Part shown: one piece after another, positions 16,361 to 24,499 of the stretch | Layout of the letters: every line of letters begins with the position of its first letter | How positions within the stretch are numbered: position 1 is the first letter of the stretch | NCBI GenBank assembly: GCA_045587185.1 | Contig: JAZNBS010000023.1 | Span: 1-29,435, forward strand | Length of the DNA: 29,435 nt | DNA from: UMGS172 sp045587185 | Lineage (GTDB): Bacteria; Bacillota; Clostridia; Oscillospirales; Acutalibacteraceae | Direction: 5' to 3' | Translations under genes and position numbers: made by a program | Notes under the pieces: model-generated | Told to the model about the DNA's origin: nothing | The model's database searches: none | Seen by the model: the letters and a program-made list of their open reading frames with translations, nothing else

Positions 16361-19300
16361 CTACTGTTCAATAAGCCGTTCAAGGTTTTCAAAAATGGCA
16401 CCGTTTTTAACATCGTCATTGTCTGCAAAAACTGTGACAACACCCAATGTGTTATATTTTTCAACCAAGCGGTTATCATTGTCGTTGCGGTTGGCACAAA
16501 CAAATACAGGTGTTGCGTTGATGCCGATATTGCGGTGTGTGTTGAGCAGTTTTTCATAAACAGACTCACAAAGACCTTCAACACTGCATTCAATTATCAG
16601 TGAGCGGAAACCCTTTATAAGTATGGTGTCAAACGGGAATTCCCTTGTCGACTTGTGCGTTTCGGTATCAAAAACACCGATAACATCGTCAAAACGGCCC
16701 GATTCCAAAGCGCCTCGGCAAACTGAAAGTCCCAAAACAAGTTCAGAATTGGTAAGCATCAGTTTTTCGCTGAGTGACGGGAAACAGAAATTAATACCCT
16801 CTGTGTCACTTTCAAGGTTCAGTATATAACCGTCCAAAGCCAATTTTTCCAGTGTTTTCAAAGCCCTGTCAGCCAGTTCACGTTCACTGCTGTCTGAATC
16901 AAGTTTGAACCCTTTAACAGCGAGTGACGAGCCAAAAACCTTGACTGTTTTGCCATCTGATACAGCACGTGCCGATTGCGCGCCAAAAAGAAGATGTTGC
17001 ACCGACGCAAGTTTTTTCAAACCTTGTATAACCCCTACATTGCCCGATATTTTAAGTTTGAGAACCGAAGGACTGCACGGTTGGAACGCATACGAACAAA
17101 TAGCCGACGGCACGGTTTCACCGAGGTGCACAAGCAAACTTTCAATCTTTTCACTTGAGTGCATCGGGACAAAAAACTCCTGAGTTGAATTGGGGTCGCT
17201 GACACTGAATTCAAACAAGGTGTCCGCTTTTTCGGTATGCTGTTTCAAAGCATCACATAAGAAACACCATGCGTTACTTTTGGTCTTAGAATCTGCAAAT
17301 CTGCTGAAGATATTCCAAAAGTATTCGTAATCAATGCAAAATCCGTTATCTGATGTATCGGTTACTTTAACGTTTTGCATATCATCCGATTTCAAACACT
17401 GACCGCGGTCAATATATGTGAGATAATCGCATTCCTTGTCTGTGACAAACCTCTTGTCATCCGAGCAAAACCTGAACTTCGGCAACAGTTCCAAAACCCG
17501 TGCCGACTTTAACTTCGCAAACGCAGAACCGTCGCATTCCCTTAAAGCAATTCTGGGCTTTTTGCCGTCTGCGAAATACCGTTCCAGACTGTTTTTACTA
17601 CAATCCTGCAGGAATTCAATATTGCCAAACCTTTGAGACATTTGCTTTAAATCGTGTTTCAGTTGAACACTGTCAGCACAAAAATGTGCGCAATCAAGAA
17701 ACAATACATTGAATTTTGCTTGCAGATTACGGATATCCGCCGTTTTCACAACATATAACAACCCATTTAATAAGGCTTTTGTTTGGTTTACCGATTGCGC
17801 ATCAACCACAAACGTAACCGTCTTTGGGTCAACGGCGATTATAGGTGACACAAGGTCAAACCATTTGTTTTGCGCAGACGGATAAGATACATCGGGGACC
17901 TCAACGGGCAGTACAAGGCAAATATCGGTACTGTGCGTGAGAATAAACGGAACACCCTCAACCAAGGTGCTGTCAAACATTTTGTAATCGGTATACTTAA
18001 GACTTTGCAAAACAGGATAAAAAGTATCTTCCACTGCTTCAAGATTGTTGGCAACACTTTGTGCTACGGCGGGAGTAAGTCTTTTCAACTCTTTTTTGAA
18101 AACATCACGGTAATGAGCATATAATCTGACCTGACGCTTTCTTCTGTCAGCAACCCCGTTAATACATAACACGAACTGCTCAAAAGCCTTTAAAGCCTTT
18201 GTATGACCTCTTAATGCAAAACGTATCTGCTCAATATCGGTCTTATAATTAGACACCTTTAACCTCTTTTCGGCCTCAGCCTTAAAGTGGCGGTGCATCA
18301 CAACCGAAACGCGGTCAAGTTCATCTAATTGGGCGAGTTCGCCGTCACTAGCGTTATCCCACTTCTTGTGGTCATCAGATAACCATTCCTTTGAGTTTAA
18401 AACACGCCCGGCCTTGCTTGAAACAACACACGGGTGCAGTCTTTTCCTGCGGTCACGGGTATCGTTGCCGAGCGTTGTATAGTCGGTCAGTGTATCCCAC
18501 CCGTTGCACACCGATTCAACAAGCCATCTGCGGTGTTCAAACATTGCAAGACGGTCAACGGTTTCACTGTCATTTTCCAACACCTCAAAAAACCGTCTGG
18601 CGGCCTCGTATTTATCAACGGTATCATCAATTCCCACGCTGTGAAGTTTGTATTTCACCGACAAGACATTGCTTAAACTTGAACTGAAGTTGTAAGGCTT
18701 CATAAATTCGGCCCTCAACTTCTTAATACCGATATTCAACGAGCCATTCCATAGACAATGACAGTTAAAGGCCATTCTTTTCAGTTCGTCATACTCGTCC
18801 GAGAATGATATCACGTCATTAACATATACGGGGTGACAGTTTTCAACTTCGCCTGTATGTTTATACTGAACAAAATGTACACCGCAACAATCCGAAAGCA
18901 GACCGTCACACATACGGCAGTTTTCGGCAACCGTACCGTTAAGTCGGTCATCGCCCAGAGCAATAAAGCAATATGAAAAGCCCTTCACTTTTTGCTTGAT
19001 TGCCTTAAGCAATGTAAGATTGAGTGTCCTGTCACTGTAGCTGAATTTTTGTCCTTTAAATGTTGGTAGAAACTCAATCTCACCAAGCGAAATTTTTTCG
19101 GGTAAGATGCCGTCTACCGTAAAGAACTTTGAAAATGCGGGTCTTGAACATAAATAACGGTCACGGTCGGTCTCAATATTGTCCGAAACCACCGTTACAG
19201 AAGGACGGCAACCGTTATTTTGGGCAACTGCAAACGCAGCGTCGATAAATCTTTGAGCGTATGTACCGCCGCCTAAAACCAAGACTTTTATCTCACCGTT

Positions 19301-20527
19301 TTGTGAGAAATTGTACAACGGATGCTCATATAAAAGCCTTTGAACCGCGCCCAAAGCACCCGCTTTTATATCTGAGTCAAGATGTTCCTCAATATTGACA
19401 ATCCTTATCTCCTTCCCCAACTCGGTCAAAGCGTTTTTTACCTCAAACGGCAACAAAAATGCACGCGCCTTGGCAAGGTCGTCAACGAGATACGAACAAG
19501 CCTTATAACGCTTGTCGGGGTGATGCGCAAGACTCATTTTAAAAATTCTTACAAGTATATCGTGCAGTGCAGAATTTGAATTTCTGTCAGAACTCTTTAA
19601 AATGACTGCGTTGCTGACAAGACTTTCGAGTCTTTGGTAATACTCGTCGCGGTAAATACCGTCACCGCCGTCCCACACAAAAATCGCATTAAAAAGGGTT
19701 GCGCCGATTGAATAAATGTCCGACCGACTGCCACCGCGTCCAAACGCCACCTCAGGTGCCCTGAATCCAACGGTGCCTGCCGTGTGGGTAAAACCGCTGT
19801 TGGCAGAATAGACAGTATTGACATCAAAAAGCGAAATGTTACTTGAGTCAACCGAGCCGTTTTCGTCCAATGCTACTCCGAAGTTGGCCGGCTTAATGTC
19901 CATATGCAAAAGGTCTGCGGTGTGAAGCGCGCGCACACATTTTGCAAGTGTGAGAACTGAATTCAGAATATTAAAAAGGTGGCGTTCGAAATTTTTTCCT
20001 TTTTCAAGATCTGCCCTAACATCGGCAATATAACGGTCAAACGGTTTTATTCGTTTGTCATGTCTTGTCCAAACATAAATACTCTTGAATTCGGAGCCCT
20101 CACACGGAATGCCTTCATAAAGTTCAAACGGTGGGATGTAATTGTTAAGAACTGCGCCAAACTCAAGGTTTTGGGCCTTTGCCAAACTGCAATAAGCGTT
20201 TTTAAAATCCTCACGCGCCGTCTGGTATGCTTTGGTTGTACTGTCGGCATAAATGAGAGTGGTCAGTTGGTTGCGCCGACCGCGTTCGATTGAAAAAACC
20301 ACCCCTTTTTCAGGCATATCAACAGGGTAAAATTCTTTCAGTCTTCCATGAGTACCATCGCTATCACAACAGGCCTCATAGCAAACCGAAGACCCGCCCT
20401 CACCAATTTTGGAAAGGACGGTAAACTCCACAGATTCCCCTGAAACGGTCTTGCCTGTACGCATATTTATTTTATTGAGCACAATGGTGTCCCCGTGCAA
20501 CAAAAACTGTCGGTTATCGGTTGGCAT
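16361..20527 (-). CDS. Multidomain Ser/Thr kinase with Rossmann, RyR and Card1-like C-terminal regions
   Basis: A 1388-residue protein, probably cytosolic. Residues 36-355 are a protein kinase: glycine loop IGEGGSSVCY, Lys64 in LKEFYP, catalytic loop HMDIKPANFG (Asp210, Lys212, Asn215), LFDVNTV at the DFG position, GTVGFRAPEV and SDIYSIGATLF. Residues about 411-600 are Rossmann-like (VLVLGGGTYAQRF, FIALGDDRLN). Residues about 655-705 resemble a RyR domain (FEHRRWLVESVCNGW, then RLHPCVV). The same Rossmann-RyR arrangement is in the membrane protein at 24500-26293. Residues about 1210-1388 resemble the nuclease end of the CARF protein at 26314-27558, but with IIECS where a catalytic Lys is expected. 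Residues 740-1200 are unassigned. AAGGGGG precedes the ATG; the PP2C gene ends 12 bases upstream. The pair looks like a kinase/phosphatase switch; substrates are unknown. Confidence 0.85.
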   Translation of the reverse strand: MPTDNRQFLLHGDTIVLNKINMRTGKTVSGESVEFTVLSKIGEGGSSVCYEACCDSDGTHGRLKEFYPVDMPEKGVVFSIERGRRNQLTTLIYADSTTKAYQTAREDFKNAYCSLAKAQNLEFGAVLNNYIPPFELYEGIPCEGSEFKSIYVWTRHDKRIKPFDRYIADVRADLEKGKNFERHLFNILNSVLTLAKCVRALHTADLLHMDIKPANFGVALDENGSVDSSNISLFDVNTVYSANSGFTHTAGTVGFRAPEVAFGRGGSRSDIYSIGATLFNAIFVWDGGDGIYRDEYYQRLESLVSNAVILKSSDRNSNSALHDILVRIFKMSLAHHPDKRYKACSYLVDDLAKARAFLLPFEVKNALTELGKEIRIVNIEEHLDSDIKAGALGAVQRLLYEHPLYNFSQNGEIKVLVLGGGTYAQRFIDAAFAVAQNNGCRPSVTVVSDNIETDRDRYLCSRPAFSKFFTVDGILPEKISLGEIEFLPTFKGQKFSYSDRTLNLTLLKAIKQKVKGFSYCFIALGDDRLNGTVAENCRMCDGLLSDCCGVHFVQYKHTGEVENCHPVYVNDVISFSDEYDELKRMAFNCHCLWNGSLNIGIKKLRAEFMKPYNFSSSLSNVLSVKYKLHSVGIDDTVDKYEAARRFFEVLENDSETVDRLAMFEHRRWLVESVCNGWDTLTDYTTLGNDTRDRRKRLHPCVVSSKAGRVLNSKEWLSDDHKKWDNASDGELAQLDELDRVSVVMHRHFKAEAEKRLKVSNYKTDIEQIRFALRGHTKALKAFEQFVLCINGVADRRKRQVRLYAHYRDVFKKELKRLTPAVAQSVANNLEAVEDTFYPVLQSLKYTDYKMFDSTLVEGVPFILTHSTDICLVLPVEVPDVSYPSAQNKWFDLVSPIIAVDPKTVTFVVDAQSVNQTKALLNGLLYVVKTADIRNLQAKFNVLFLDCAHFCADSVQLKHDLKQMSQRFGNIEFLQDCSKNSLERYFADGKKPRIALRECDGSAFAKLKSARVLELLPKFRFCSDDKRFVTDKECDYLTYIDRGQCLKSDDMQNVKVTDTSDNGFCIDYEYFWNIFSRFADSKTKSNAWCFLCDALKQHTEKADTLFEFSVSDPNSTQEFFVPMHSSEKIESLLVHLGETVPSAICSYAFQPCSPSVLKLKISGNVGVIQGLKKLASVQHLLFGAQSARAVSDGKTVKVFGSSLAVKGFKLDSDSSERELADRALKTLEKLALDGYILNLESDTEGINFCFPSLSEKLMLTNSELVLGLSVCRGALESGRFDDVIGVFDTETHKSTREFPFDTILIKGFRSLIIECSVEGLCESVYEKLLNTHRNIGINATPVFVCANRNDNDNRLVEKYNTLGVVTVFADNDDVKNGAIFENLERLIEQ

Positions 20528-20539
20528 TACAGCACCCCC

Positions 20540-21226
20540 TTAAAAAGACATCATTAAAACACTGGAATCATCATCACAGTTTTGGTTTTCAAAATGTTGA
20601 CAGAACACATCAAAATCAGCCGTTTTGGACGATTTTACAAGAAACGGCAACATCGAACCGTTTTGGTACATCGACCTCCATGCACCGTCAGAACAAAGCA
20701 TAACTCCAAAACAGTTTTCAGCAGAAAATGTTGTCAAATTTGCGAAACTTTCGGCATCCTCAGAAACTGTAAACCTCGTGTCGCCACGGTTGTTCGAGTA
20801 AAAAAGTTCACACGCTTTTTCAGAAAACAGATAGATATTACTGTCACCCAAACTGAAAAGCATCACTTTTTTGCTCGATTTTTGGAACAGCGCAAAACAA
20901 AGTGTTGAGGCAAATTCTTCAATGTCTCTGTCTCCCGCCTTTTGTTTCAATGCCATCAATACCTCGTTAATAATAATAGTTTTGGCAGTGTCAACTTCAA
21001 GCAACATAAATCTGTTGCCGTTTCTCATCAGAAATTCGGCAACCGTTTTGACGGCTGTCTTAGCCCCATCACCGCCGTTTTCGGCAGACGAAACCCCGTC
21101 TGCCAACACCGCTACAGTAAGGTCTTCACTTTCAACAAACTTTATGACATCCTGATTGGGAATACCTTTGTCACGGTGAAACCGTCCAACGGTTGAATTG
21201 CTGTAAACGAGTTTTATAACGCTCAC
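20540..21226 (-). CDS. PP2C-family serine/threonine phosphatase
   Basis: This 228-residue protein keeps the metal-dependent phosphatase motifs: NQD (Asp26), VLADGVSS (Asp43, Gly44), ASTLCFALF, FSLGDSNIYLF, LCSDGAW and a terminal CDDDSSVL, so it is probably active. PP2C enzymes reverse Ser/Thr phosphorylation, and the kinase gene begins 12 bases downstream. The start is unclear: the GTG at 21226 directly abuts AGGA, leaving no usual spacing, and no other standard in-frame start is near. The gene begins nine bases after the stop of the 665-residue protein, so all three are one operon. Confidence 0.9.
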   Translation of the reverse strand: MSVIKLVYSNSTVGRFHRDKGIPNQDVIKFVESEDLTVAVLADGVSSAENGGDGAKTAVKTVAEFLMRNGNRFMLLEVDTAKTIIINEVLMALKQKAGDRDIEEFASTLCFALFQKSSKKVMLFSLGDSNIYLFSEKACELFYSNNRGDTRFTVSEDAESFANLTTFSAENCFGVMLCSDGAWRSMYQNGSMLPFLVKSSKTADFDVFCQHFENQNCDDDSSVLMMSF

Positions 21227-21235
21227 TCCTGCAAA

Positions 21236-23233
21236 TTAGTTGTCAAATTTATACTTCTTGAATGCCATGAATATAATCAGCATATCAAACAAATTTTTAG
21301 GGTCAACAGGTTGATAACCCGCCTCCATAAGGCAGGTGTTGAGACCGTAATAAGAATCGTCACCTATGTAAAGTTCAAAATCTTCACAGAATTCATCATA
21401 AAATCCTTTGAAGCCACTGAAATCAAGTTTTGACAAAGCACCCTCTGCGCGATATGTCAACACAAAGACATAGTAATAAAGCACGATTAACTTGCTTCGG
21501 GTAACAAACTGACTCACATCACCGTCGGGCATAAAGGTCGACTCGACGGCTTCTTTTATATTGTGTTTATCTTTGATTTTAAGTTTGTGCTCTATTTTTT
21601 TGACAAGTTCACGGAATTCTTCATTATCGCAGAGTTCGACCGTATCAAACGCGGCAAGATTTTTAAGCAGAGGGAAAATATTTTCTTTCACAATGTTTTC
21701 GCGAATGCTTCTCCTCCACTCCTCGGGCTTGCGCGATTCGGTTACATATTCAGCATAAAATCCTCGGCAATCTTGCTCATAATAAGGGCATTCTTTATAC
21801 AGTTTTTCACTGTTTTCCTTTTTTCGTCTTGAACAACCCTGACAGCGGATTTCCTCATAATATTTCTTTTCAAGCAACGAATATATAACGTCATTCGACA
21901 CTCTGCAACTGTCTGAGAGTTCGGTAACCAACTGGGACAAACACTCAAAAAGGCCGTTGTAAACACTGGCAGCCGAAAGATTTTTCTCTGCCACGCGGAT
22001 AACGTTGACACCCTTTTGTCCAAGAATATAGTTTTCCTTTATAAACTGATAGAACTCGTCCTCATCCATATTCATAACACCCGACAAAATCGGTGTCATA
22101 TAATACTGCGTGCTTTTCGACGAATGTTTCTTCTCCTGTAACGCAATGTCATCAGCATTATTGGTCTCGCATTTCTTGATCATTTTTTCAGCGAGTAAAA
22201 GTTTCTCATTAGTCGAAAGACCGTTTTTGTGCAGATAATAAAGGTATATTACCTCAACAAAATTCTTATAGTTTATGCCGTGACCCGAAGGTTCTTTGTC
22301 ACGTCCTGACGTTTTTTTGCCACCGTTCAGAATACTGTCAAGCAGGTTGTCCGAATAATAGTCACTGAAAAGATTCTTTTCAATATCGCTTGACTCATCA
22401 AACACCTCATCAACGGCGCCCGTATTATAGGTCATACCGAAGACTATGGCAAAAATATATAACTTACGGCGTATGGTATGCTGATTGTCAAAATTAGCAT
22501 TTGCAAGGTCGTCTGCCCAGATAAGCCACTCCCATTTTTCTTTGAAATCCTTTTGTGCATCCTTGCCTTTTTCGGGCATTTCGGAGAGTTTTTCAAAGAC
22601 ACTGTCATCCAATTTGGCAATTTCTTGCACTGTTGCAACCCTTGACTGCTTACCTGCCTTAAGGTCACAACCCATTTTTTCCAGCACAAAGGCCGCAAAA
22701 GCACGCGAAAAGTGCTCGGTATTCTTGGGGAAGTCAACAGAAATTAAAAACTGCTTTAAAATGAGCACGCGTGCCGAATCGTTTTCACCCAACAATTCCG
22801 GACAAAGTGCATTCAAACGGCTCCTTACAATGCGTTCCATATAATCCACAGACGGGCGGAAGTTTTGCAACATATCGCAGAGTTCGGCAAGAAACAGACC
22901 GTCAACATCATCGTCCTTGGGGAGTTTTGCGGCATATTTTCTATACTCATGGGCTGCGTTCCTAACCTTTTCATCGCTTGTTCTGTCATCGCAAAGGAGT
23001 TGATTTTTGTTGGCCGTAAAATAGCCCGTGTATTTATCGCTTTCGGCAAGAATTTGTACAATACTGCGTTCAATATCACCCCTACCGTCGGCAGGCACTG
23101 TAACAAAGTCGTCGATAAGTGTGCATACCTCTTCCTCCGAATGAAGATTCTTGAATCTCTCATCCATTTCACGCTTGACCGACCTTGACATTTCGGTAAA
23201 ATTATAGCCGTTGTTTTCGTTGTTCAACACCAT
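21236..23233 (-). CDS. Uncharacterised 665-residue protein with a four-Cys cluster
   Basis: I do not recognise a family. The protein is acidic, mostly helical by composition, with no signal peptide or clear membrane segment. One compact feature is Cys464, Cys467, Cys482 and Cys489 (spacing CxxC-x14-C-x6-C) in a basic stretch, which could bind zinc or a cluster. I see no nucleotidyltransferase, P-loop, HD or nuclease motif. AAGGAG lies eight bases before the ATG. It is the first gene after the terminator at 23278-23313 and is tightly linked to the PP2C and kinase genes, so it may be a regulator, adaptor or substrate of that pair (inference). Confidence 0.8.
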   Translation of the reverse strand: MVLNNENNGYNFTEMSRSVKREMDERFKNLHSEEEVCTLIDDFVTVPADGRGDIERSIVQILAESDKYTGYFTANKNQLLCDDRTSDEKVRNAAHEYRKYAAKLPKDDDVDGLFLAELCDMLQNFRPSVDYMERIVRSRLNALCPELLGENDSARVLILKQFLISVDFPKNTEHFSRAFAAFVLEKMGCDLKAGKQSRVATVQEIAKLDDSVFEKLSEMPEKGKDAQKDFKEKWEWLIWADDLANANFDNQHTIRRKLYIFAIVFGMTYNTGAVDEVFDESSDIEKNLFSDYYSDNLLDSILNGGKKTSGRDKEPSGHGINYKNFVEVIYLYYLHKNGLSTNEKLLLAEKMIKKCETNNADDIALQEKKHSSKSTQYYMTPILSGVMNMDEDEFYQFIKENYILGQKGVNVIRVAEKNLSAASVYNGLFECLSQLVTELSDSCRVSNDVIYSLLEKKYYEEIRCQGCSRRKKENSEKLYKECPYYEQDCRGFYAEYVTESRKPEEWRRSIRENIVKENIFPLLKNLAAFDTVELCDNEEFRELVKKIEHKLKIKDKHNIKEAVESTFMPDGDVSQFVTRSKLIVLYYYVFVLTYRAEGALSKLDFSGFKGFYDEFCEDFELYIGDDSYYGLNTCLMEAGYQPVDPKNLFDMLIIFMAFKKYKFDN

Positions 23234-23277
23234 AACCCTTACTCCTTTATAAAAATCCCCAATGTTAATTATGCAAC

Positions 23278-23313
23278 AAAAAGACCTGATACTTAAACCG
23301 TTTTGTCAGGTCT
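23278..23313 (-). terminator. Terminator between the permease and the 665-residue protein gene
   Basis: The perfect stem AGACCTGA / TCAGGTCT is followed on the minus strand by TTTTTG. It divides the island into an upstream CARF/RyR/permease unit and a downstream 665-residue/PP2C/kinase unit. No convincing separate promoter is seen after it: TTGCAT and TTTATA are correctly spaced but would start the RNA at the ribosome site. Confidence 0.75.
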
Positions 23314-23321
23314 CTTTTGAT

Positions 23322-24203
23322 TTATATAAGTTTTAAAACAAACATAAAACCGGTAAGTACTATTAAAAATCCAAAATTAAAGATTGAAAACATACCGATA
23401 TAATATCCCGTTTTATCGGGATTGTTTTTCGTATATTCGCGGAATGTGATAAGACATGCCAATGATGAAATCAATGTGCCCACACCGCCGATATTTACAC
23501 CAACAAGCAAATCGGCATAGTTGCCCGTAAACTGTGAAAGCAGAATGGCCGACGGAACATTACTGATAATTTGGCAAGAAACAACGCTGAACAAAAGCGT
23601 ACTTTTTTCAAGCAATGTTGAAAAAAGTTCCCTGACGGCGTCTATCCTTGCCATATTCCCCGCAAAAATGAAGAAAAACACAAAGGTGAACAAAAGGCCA
23701 TAATCCACCATTTTAAGTGCCTTGCAGTCAACAAAAATTAAAACGGAAGGAATTATAATAAGGCCAATCCAATACGGAATCCCCCTGAAAATTATGGCTA
23801 TCGACAGTGCAAAAAGCAAAAGATACAGCACCGTTCTCTTGGGGTCAAGCGAGATTTTTTCATCATCAAGGCTAAGTGGTTCGGGCTTAACAAATATAAT
23901 ACAACACACCGTTATCAACAAAACCGACAGAATAAACGGCGGTGCCATGATAGCCATAAACTCCAAATTCGGGATTTCGAACTTGGAGTAAAGGTAAAGA
24001 TTCTGAGGATTGCCAAACGGCGTAAGCATTCCGCCAAGGTTAGCTGCAATGTTTTGCATTATAAATGTGAACGCCATATATTTATTCTTGTTAGTAGTGG
24101 TCAGCACAAGATAACCCAACGGCAAAAAGGTTAATAATGCCATATCATTGGCAATCAGCATCGAGCCGATAAAGGTTATGTAGACAAGTGCCAAGACACT
24201 CAT
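23322..24203 (-). CDS. SLC13-type permease, C-terminal segment (separate frame)
   Basis: About nine hydrophobic segments of an SLC13/ArsB-type secondary transporter, with the conserved SMLIANDMALLTFLPLGY and GGMLTPFGNPQNLY segments. Intact family members of this size class (about 370-390 residues) begin with the sequence encoded in the preceding frame (24200-24490). The two frames overlap by four bases (ATGA), and the joined protein would need no missing residue. So this is either the second half of a frameshifted permease or a translationally coupled half. The ATG follows AAGGA directly, which is too close for ideal spacing. Substrate unknown. Confidence 0.7.
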   Translation of the reverse strand: MSVLALVYITFIGSMLIANDMALLTFLPLGYLVLTTTNKNKYMAFTFIMQNIAANLGGMLTPFGNPQNLYLYSKFEIPNLEFMAIMAPPFILSVLLITVCCIIFVKPEPLSLDDEKISLDPKRTVLYLLLFALSIAIIFRGIPYWIGLIIIPSVLIFVDCKALKMVDYGLLFTFVFFFIFAGNMARIDAVRELFSTLLEKSTLLFSVVSCQIISNVPSAILLSQFTGNYADLLVGVNIGGVGTLISSLACLITFREYTKNNPDKTGYYIGMFSIFNFGFLIVLTGFMFVLKLI

Positions 24204-24490
24204 CCTTGCATTTTAAACAGTTGAACGACCTTTCTTGCCAACATATAGAAAAATCGCATATTTTTCAATGCACACACAACCGCCAGAACACAAAACAGAC
24301 AGGTTAATGTTTTATAATCAAAATATCCTATATACTCTTTGTCAATCGGTACAATTACACTTGTGACAACCGCCGCAACAAACGCGATACACATAACAGC
24401 GTTCTTTTTTATGAATGAAATGCATCCATACCAAAAAATCGGGCCTACCCCTGCTGTACTAATCGGCCGTTTTTCTTTTAATACATTCAT
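24200..24490 (-). CDS. SLC13-type permease, N-terminal segment (separate frame)
   Basis: Ninety-six residues with two hydrophobic segments (AVMCIAFVAAVVTSVIV; LTCLFCVLAVVCALK) and the family-like PIDKEYIGYFDYKTL, ending in LARKVVQLFKMQG before a TGA. This matches the usual start of an SLC13-like permease up to the point where the frame at 24203 continues. A -1 change near 24200 would rejoin them. The start lies nine bases after the RyR membrane protein, so the permease is co-transcribed with the CARF and RyR genes. Confidence 0.65.
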   Translation of the reverse strand: MNVLKEKRPISTAGVGPIFWYGCISFIKKNAVMCIAFVAAVVTSVIVPIDKEYIGYFDYKTLTCLFCVLAVVCALKNMRFFYMLARKVVQLFKMQG

Positions 24491-24499
24491 TTTCTCTTA

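Noticed and set aside
21236..23233. The 665-residue protein as a cyclic-nucleotide synthase
   Set aside because: No nucleotidyltransferase GS...DxD, GGDEF or Palm-type motif could be found.
24190..24215. Programmed -1 frameshift in the permease
   Set aside because: CTG TTT AAA ATG does not form a proper X-XXY-YYZ slippery heptamer in the zero frame, and no downstream stem stands out. Mutation or coupling is simpler.
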